Source of the DNA: a virus
IMG/VR virus record: IMGVR_UViG_3300020192_000089
Location: 1-20,298 of that record
Length of the DNA: 20,298 nucleotides
Direction: 5' to 3' (one strand)
This document shows positions 17,197 through 20,298 of the stretch, piece by piece. Numbering within the stretch: position 1 is the first letter of the stretch; the number at the start of each line of letters is the position of its first letter. Below the pieces are notes generated by a model, which did no database searches, had not been told where the DNA came from, and saw only the letters and a list, made by a program, of their open reading frames with translations. Position numbers and translations under genes: made by a program.

Positions 17197-17961
17197 ATGG
17201 CACGAGCCCGCAACATCAAGCCCGGGTTCTTCAAGAACGAAGACCTGGCCGAGTGCTCACCATGGGCGCGACTTTGCTTCGCCGGTCTATGGACATTGGC
17301 CGATCGCGAGGGCCGGCTCGAGGACCGCGCCAAACGCGTCAAGGGCGAGCTGTTCGCCTTCGACACCATCGAAGTCGAGCCGCTGCTCGTCGAGCTTGAA
17401 CGCTACGGATTCTTGGTGCGCTACCAGATTGACGGCGCTTCATTCATCCAGATTTCCAAGTTTTCGACGCACCAGACCCCTCACTATTCCGAGAAAAAGA
17501 GTGCCATTAAGCCACCTCAACTCCAGGAATCTCCGCCTTATGATGGCACGCAGACTCCAAGAACACTCCAAGAGGACTCCAAGAAAGATGGCCTCATCAA
17601 GAGGGGGTCGCAACCCCCTGATTCTCTGATTCCTGATTCTCTGAATCATGAATCCGGGAAAGAGCATGCGGACTCGCCGCTTCGCGACGACCCGCCGCCG
17701 CCGCATCCACCCCCGGAATTCTCCGGACTCAACGCCGAATCCCTCAACGGCAAGGCCATCGTGCCACTCGCTACCGGGTGGGAACTCCCAACCGACTGGG
17801 GCAACGACGCTGTGGCCCTCGGCTTCACGGTCAAGGAAACGCTCTACCAGGCCGAGCGCTTCCGGCAGTTCTTCGTCACGAGCGGCAAGCGCCGATCGGT
17901 CAAGGGCTGGCGGCAGTCGTGGGGCAACTGGCTCGGCAAAGCAGCAGAGAGGCAACGATGA
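17197..17961 (+). CDS. O-like phage replication initiator
   Basis: A 254-residue protein. The N-terminal domain, MARARNIKPGFFKNEDLAEC, SPWARLCFAGLWTLADREGR, LEDRAKRVKGELFAFDTIEV, is the winged-helix start of many phage replication initiators (the origin-binding half in lambda-O-like proteins). A low-complexity linker (residues about 108-185) is encoded by the iteron/AT-rich DNA of the putative origin. The C-terminal block LPTDWGNDAVALGFTVKETL through FRQFFVTSGKRRSVKGWRQS and WGNWLGKAAE is a DnaT-like single-strand-binding or helicase-recruiting domain. It would open the origin encoded within its own gene and recruit host DnaB. No separate helicase loader is seen nearby. ATG follows the previous stop directly; the stop overlaps the next ATG. 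Confidence 0.87.
   Translation: MARARNIKPGFFKNEDLAECSPWARLCFAGLWTLADREGRLEDRAKRVKGELFAFDTIEVEPLLVELERYGFLVRYQIDGASFIQISKFSTHQTPHYSEKKSAIKPPQLQESPPYDGTQTPRTLQEDSKKDGLIKRGSQPPDSLIPDSLNHESGKEHADSPLRDDPPPPHPPPEFSGLNAESLNGKAIVPLATGWELPTDWGNDAVALGFTVKETLYQAERFRQFFVTSGKRRSVKGWRQSWGNWLGKAAERQR
17520..17652 (+). other. Putative replication origin inside the O-like gene
   Basis: Three direct copies of ACTCCAAGA at 17554-17562, 17565-17573 and 17576-17584, with an 11-base period (one helical turn), plus a diverged copy ACTCCAGGA at 17520-17528. Then a perfect hairpin, AGGGGGT-CGCA-ACCCCCT (17602-17619), then a 15-base tandem repeat CTGATTCTCTGATTC / CTGATTCTCTGAATC (17618-17647), visibly richer in A+T than its surroundings. 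Iterons followed by an unwinding region within the initiator's own gene is the lambda ori arrangement. The region encodes a linker that tolerates such sequence. Confidence 0.7.
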
Positions 17962-18350
17962 GCAGCAGTTTTCGCAAGACGGTCGAGAAGTTCGCCGAGG
18001 CGCAGAGCGGCGATTGCATGCCTTGCCACTGGTGCCGGGCGCCGACGAAGCGCGAAACGCTCGCGCAGTACGGCGCCAGGTGCTTCTCGTGTTTCGAGGC
18101 GTACTGCCAAGAGCCGCAGGGCAAGGCGAAACCGCAGCCGAGCTACCGCAACGTGCTCGCCAAGCCGAGCCCCGAGGCCACTCCCCAGCAGATCGACGCC
18201 GCCAAGGCCGAAGCCCGGCGCAAGGCGATCGACTACGCCCGCAAGTTCGGGATCTCGCTCGACGAGGCGCAAACGCTGCTCGACGGCGGCAGAGATTCAC
18301 GCGCGCCCGCGTTTGCCGGGCACCAGGCGCGCGCGGAGGCAGGGCGGTGA
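17958..18350 (+). CDS. Zinc-ribbon phage protein downstream of the initiator
   Basis: A 130-residue protein: MSSSFRKTVEKFAEAQSGDC then MPCHWCRAPTKRETLAQYGA and RCFSCFEAYCQEPQ, with C20, C23, C26 and C42, C45, C50 as possible zinc ligands. A linker rich in A/K/P/Q leads to a C-terminal helix, IDYARKFGISLDEAQTLLDG. It occupies the place of the lambda P helicase loader but has no P-like or DnaC-like motif (no Walker A). A role in replication is possible by position only. ATGA overlap with the initiator gene fixes the start. Confidence 0.7.
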   Translation: MSSSFRKTVEKFAEAQSGDCMPCHWCRAPTKRETLAQYGARCFSCFEAYCQEPQGKAKPQPSYRNVLAKPSPEATPQQIDAAKAEARRKAIDYARKFGISLDEAQTLLDGGRDSRAPAFAGHQARAEAGR

Positions 18351-18865
18351 GCGGTCGCGGCCTGTGCACCGTCGCCGACATCCGCGCGCGGTGCTGCGTC
18401 GACCGAGTGTCCGGTTGCTGGCACTGGCTGGGCGCCATGAGCGACGGGACTCCTCGGATCTACACGTTCGACCACGAGCGCGGCGAGAAGCGATCGATGA
18501 GCGGGCCCAAGGCGGTCTGGAATATCGCGCACGGTGCCTCACCGCTGGCGGGCTATCTGGTCTATCGGCGCTGCACCGTGCGCGACTGCGTGAACCCGGT
18601 GCACATGGGCGAGGCTCGCGACAAGGCGGCGATAGGCCTGCACATCCGGCGCAACGGCTGCAGGCAGGGCACATCCACCGAGCAGCGCCGGGCGAACATG
18701 CGGCTCGCCTGGGCGGCGGCGGGCATCGTCAAGACGCCGGATCACGTCATCGCTGCCATTCTCGCGGCCGATCTGAACCGATCGAACGGCGACGTCGGCC
18801 GCGAACTCGGTATCGCCCCGACGACGGTCAGCAAGTACCGCATCGTGGCGAGGCGGGCTGCGTGA
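18347..18865 (+). CDS. HNH-type DNA-binding/endonuclease protein with C-terminal HTH
   Basis: A 172-residue protein. SGCWHWLGAMSDGTPRIY (about 22-39), GPKAVWNIAHGASPLAGYLV and YRRCTVRDCVNPVHMGEAR match the HNH family in which C-x-x-x-x-C-x-N-P-x-H-[LM] holds the metal-binding residues. The C-terminal third, HVIAAILAADLNRSNGDVGR then ELGIAPTTVSKYRIVARR, is a helix-turn-helix that could target DNA. Such free-standing nucleases are common among phage early genes. GTG 18347 overlaps the upstream stop (GTGA), and the TGA overlaps the rusA start in the same way. Confidence 0.75.
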   Translation: MSGRGLCTVADIRARCCVDRVSGCWHWLGAMSDGTPRIYTFDHERGEKRSMSGPKAVWNIAHGASPLAGYLVYRRCTVRDCVNPVHMGEARDKAAIGLHIRRNGCRQGTSTEQRRANMRLAWAAAGIVKTPDHVIAAILAADLNRSNGDVGRELGIAPTTVSKYRIVARRAA

Positions 18866-19383
18866 TCGCCTTCACCGTGCCTGGCCAGCCCCAAGGCAAG
18901 GGCCGCCCGAAGGCGACCAGCCGCGGCGGCTTCGTGCGGATGTACACGCCTGCCAAGACGGCGAGCTACGAGGGCATGATCGCAGTCCTTGGGCAGGAGG
19001 CGATGGCTGGCCGCCCGCCGCTGGCCTGCGCGATCTCGCTCGAGCTCGACATCCGCCACCAGGTGCCGGCGAGCTGGTCGCGAAAGAAGCGCGATCAGGC
19101 GCTACGCGGCAGTCTCTGGCCGACGACCAAGCCGGACGTGGACAACGTGCTCAAGGCCATTGGCGACGGGCTCAACGGCGTCGCCTGGATCGACGACGTG
19201 CAGGTGGTGCAGGTGAGCCTCACCAAGCGCTACAGCGAGACCCCGGGCGTGCTGGTGGTGGTGCGTGAGGTGGCGCAGGCTGAACTCGCGCTCGAGCCGC
19301 GCGCCTCGCTGCCCGGGTTGTTCGCGCCGGCGCGAGAGCCGGAGCCCACTGTGATCCAGCCGTTCGCGGAGTGCGGGTCGTGA
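18862..19383 (+). CDS. rusA: RusA-family Holliday junction resolvase
   Basis: A 173-residue protein. FTVPGQPQGKGRPKATSRGG (4-23) is the DNA-binding start of RusA. TTKPDVDNVLKAIGDGLNGV (88-107) and AWIDDVQVVQVSLTKRY (108-124) hold the catalytic acidic residues (D92, D94 and D111/D112), matching the D70-D72-D91 set of E. coli RusA. It resolves Holliday junctions during phage recombination or before packaging. The C-terminal roughly 40 residues (LALEPRASLPGLFAPARE and on) exceed the usual 120-140-residue family length and look unstructured. GTG start by GTGA overlap. Confidence 0.9.
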   Translation: MIAFTVPGQPQGKGRPKATSRGGFVRMYTPAKTASYEGMIAVLGQEAMAGRPPLACAISLELDIRHQVPASWSRKKRDQALRGSLWPTTKPDVDNVLKAIGDGLNGVAWIDDVQVVQVSLTKRYSETPGVLVVVREVAQAELALEPRASLPGLFAPAREPEPTVIQPFAECGS

Positions 19384-19814
19384 AGACGTGCAAGAAGTGC
19401 GGCGAGTCCAAGGGCCTGGACGCTTTCAGTGGTGCACGCAGCGAGTGCAAGGCATGTGCAGCCAAGTGCACCGCCAAGTGGCGCGACGAGAACCCGGAGA
19501 AAGACCGGGCCCGCTACGCCAAGTACCGCGCCGAGAACCCGGAGAAAGTGCGGGCCAGCAAGGCCAAGTGCCGCGCCGAGAACCCGGAGAAAGAGCGGGC
19601 CCGCCACGCCAAGTACCACGCCGAGAACGTGGAGAAAGTGCGGGCCAGCAAGGCCAAGTGCCGCGCCAGCCTGAACGATGGATACATCGCGGAGCTGCTT
19701 CGCCTCCCGGCCAAGAAAGCGCCCCCACAACTCATCGAGTTGAAACGCGAGCAGATTCTCCTGCACCGGCTCGCGAAGGAAATGAAGCAGGAAGCAACCA
19801 AGGAGCCAACATGA
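19380..19814 (+). CDS. Zinc-finger protein with four tandem 15-residue repeats
   Basis: A 144-residue protein. It starts VKTCKKCGESKGLDAFSGAR with C4, C7, then SECKACAAKCTAKW, a Cys-pair finger as in small phage proteins related to the endonuclease VII N-terminal finger, and continues with four 15-residue repeats of the form (A/D)EN(P/V)EKxRAxxAK(Y/C)(R/H). Repeats 1 and 3 (ARYAKYR, ARHAKYH) resemble each other, as do 2 and 4 (ASKAKCR). The repeats are highly charged and helical. The C terminus is another charged helix (QLIELKREQILLHRLAKEMK). No catalytic HNH histidine pair is seen, so it is probably a binding protein rather than a nuclease. GTG 19380 overlaps the rusA stop; GTG 19371 is also possible. 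Confidence 0.7.
   Translation: MKTCKKCGESKGLDAFSGARSECKACAAKCTAKWRDENPEKDRARYAKYRAENPEKVRASKAKCRAENPEKERARHAKYHAENVEKVRASKAKCRASLNDGYIAELLRLPAKKAPPQLIELKREQILLHRLAKEMKQEATKEPT
19485..19664 (+). repeat. Four tandem 45-base repeats
   Basis: Units begin at 19485, 19530, 19575 and 19620 and stay in frame. Units 2 and 4 are nearly identical, as are 1 and 3, indicating an ancestral 90-base unit duplicated once. The lack of drift suggests recent expansion or ongoing exchange between units. Confidence 0.9.
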
Positions 19815-20098
19815 ACCCATCCGCCAACACCCTCGAATCGCTCGCCGACATCGGCCGCGTCGAAACCTCCGGCGACATTCGTCGCATAGGCGCGCAAATG
19901 CTGCTCGCCCTGGCCCGCAAGGAGGTCAGCGCCACCGACCTCGAAGCCGCAGCGAAGATGATCGATGCGCAGGCGAACAGCATTTCCGCGGAAGTGAAAC
20001 TCGCAAAAGCCGCGATCGAATTGCGCGAGCGTGGTGCCGACCTCGGCAAGATCGTGCACCTCGGCCGCACGCTTATCGGCAAGCCGAACGCTGCTTGA
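19811..20098 (+). CDS. Hypothetical helical protein of the early-right operon
   Basis: A 95-residue protein: MNPSANTLESLADIGRVETS, then GDIRRIGAQMLLALARKEVS, ATDLEAAAKMIDAQANSISA and EVKLAKAAIELRERGADLGK, all strongly helical. The form resembles small phage proteins that follow rusA and carry an A-K-M-I-D-A-x-x-x-S-x-S-A-E-[VI]-K-L-A-K-A core, function unknown. AGGAG at 19801-19805 precedes the ATG by 5 bases; the ATG overlaps the upstream TGA. Confidence 0.7.
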   Translation: MNPSANTLESLADIGRVETSGDIRRIGAQMLLALARKEVSATDLEAAAKMIDAQANSISAEVKLAKAAIELRERGADLGKIVHLGRTLIGKPNAA

Positions 20099-20114
20099 TG
20101 ACCAAGGCCGACTC

Positions 20115-20177
20115 GTGATGGCCAGCGCTCCACGGGAAACCTCGAACTCGGACTTCTTCGAGGGACGCGCCGCGTGA
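20115..20177 (+). CDS. 20-codon mini-gene
   Basis: VMASAPRETSNSDFFEGRAA, with GTG overlapping the stop of a 6-codon frame (20098-20118) that itself overlaps the preceding gene's stop, and TGA overlapping the GTG of the next gene. A chain of minute overlapping frames like this may only carry ribosomes to the next gene; translation as a real product is unproven. Confidence 0.35.
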   Translation: MMASAPRETSNSDFFEGRAA

Positions 20178-20298
20178 GCGACCACCGCACCATCGCAGAG
20201 AGCTATTCCTCCGCGACCGAGTCCAGCGACCTGCGTATGCGCACGGAGAGACGCGGAGACGTCGACCTCATGATCGCTGCCGGCTGGATCGCCGATGG
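20174..20298 (+). CDS. Phage early-right protein (3' partial)
   Basis: The GTG at 20174 overlaps the upstream stop; 41 codons are visible, reading SDHRTIAESYSSATESSDLR then MRTERRGDVDLMIAAGWIAD, before the window ends. The D-V-D-L-M-I-A-A-G-W motif is typical of small phage proteins at the end of early-right operons, sometimes near antitermination genes. The frame is open to the edge. Product uncertain. Confidence 0.45.
   Translation, partial: MSDHRTIAESYSSATESSDLRMRTERRGDVDLMIAAGWIAD

Noticed and set aside
17602-17619. Transcription terminator in the O-like gene
   Set aside because: The hairpin has no T-run after it and lies inside a coding region next to iterons, so an origin element is more likely.
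19485-19664. CRISPR-like array
   Set aside because: The repeats are contiguous and in frame with a coding sequence and have no unique spacers.
1-20298. Integrase, attachment site, tRNA or rRNA genes
   Set aside because: I searched the frames for tyrosine or serine recombinase motifs and saw none; no tRNA-like cloverleaf or rRNA sequence was noticed.

Overview
The window is GC-rich, gene-dense DNA of a temperate, lambda-like (lambdoid-style mosaic) tailed phage or prophage, probably from a high-GC proteobacterial host; this is inferred from base composition and gene families, and no host gene is present to fix the taxon. Nearly all genes abut or overlap by ATGA/GTGA stop-start junctions, as in phage early operons.

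Layout. (1) 1-1606, plus strand: end of the late/lysis operon: a holin-like membrane protein cut by the window edge, a GH19-type endolysin, a small lipoprotein, and two tiny genes, closed by a strong UUCG-loop terminator (1629-1664). (2) 5349 down to 1668, minus strand: an accessory operon of small mosaic phage genes (Lar-like zinc ribbon, Ead/Ea22-like patchwork protein, degenerate Ref-like HNH nuclease, GNAT-like protein, a frameshifted excisionase-like HTH). (3) 5350-5599: a divergent regulatory spot with a strong promoter driving a probably leaderless ribbon-helix-helix gene. (4) 10890 down to 5655, minus strand: the early-left operon, ending in the recombination genes ERF annealase, YqaJ/lambda-exonuclease-type nuclease and NinB, and closed by a hairpin terminator built over the ninB stop codon. 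(5) 10891-11048: an immunity-type switch with two divergent promoters and four CACC-N4-GGTG operators. (6) 11049-20298, plus strand: the early-right operon: YdaS/Cro-like regulator, small phage genes, a large SF2 helicase-DNA methyltransferase fusion, an HNH fusion protein, an O-like replication initiator with an iteron-type origin inside its gene, an HNH/HTH protein, RusA resolvase, a tandem-repeat protein, and a gene cut by the right edge. A three-gene minus-strand island (15385-16021) with its own ribbon-helix-helix gene sits inside this operon.

How it fits together: the switch sends transcription left into homologous recombination (ERF, exonuclease, NinB) and right into replication (O-like protein and ori) and junction resolution (RusA). 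No CI-type repressor, integrase or helicase loader is visible.

The most interesting pattern is at gene boundaries. Short DNA repeats that carry a ribosome binding site plus stop-start overlap recur at many junctions. Some are fused in frame as an APTGAAP peptide linker. Others leave mini-genes of 14-23 codons that end with the same tail as a different gene in the window. This looks like a set of recombination seams that shuffle small genes. Separately, at least four small minus-strand genes carry a single-base frame break, and one HNH gene has lost its central segment, so part of the region is either decaying or affected by sequence errors.
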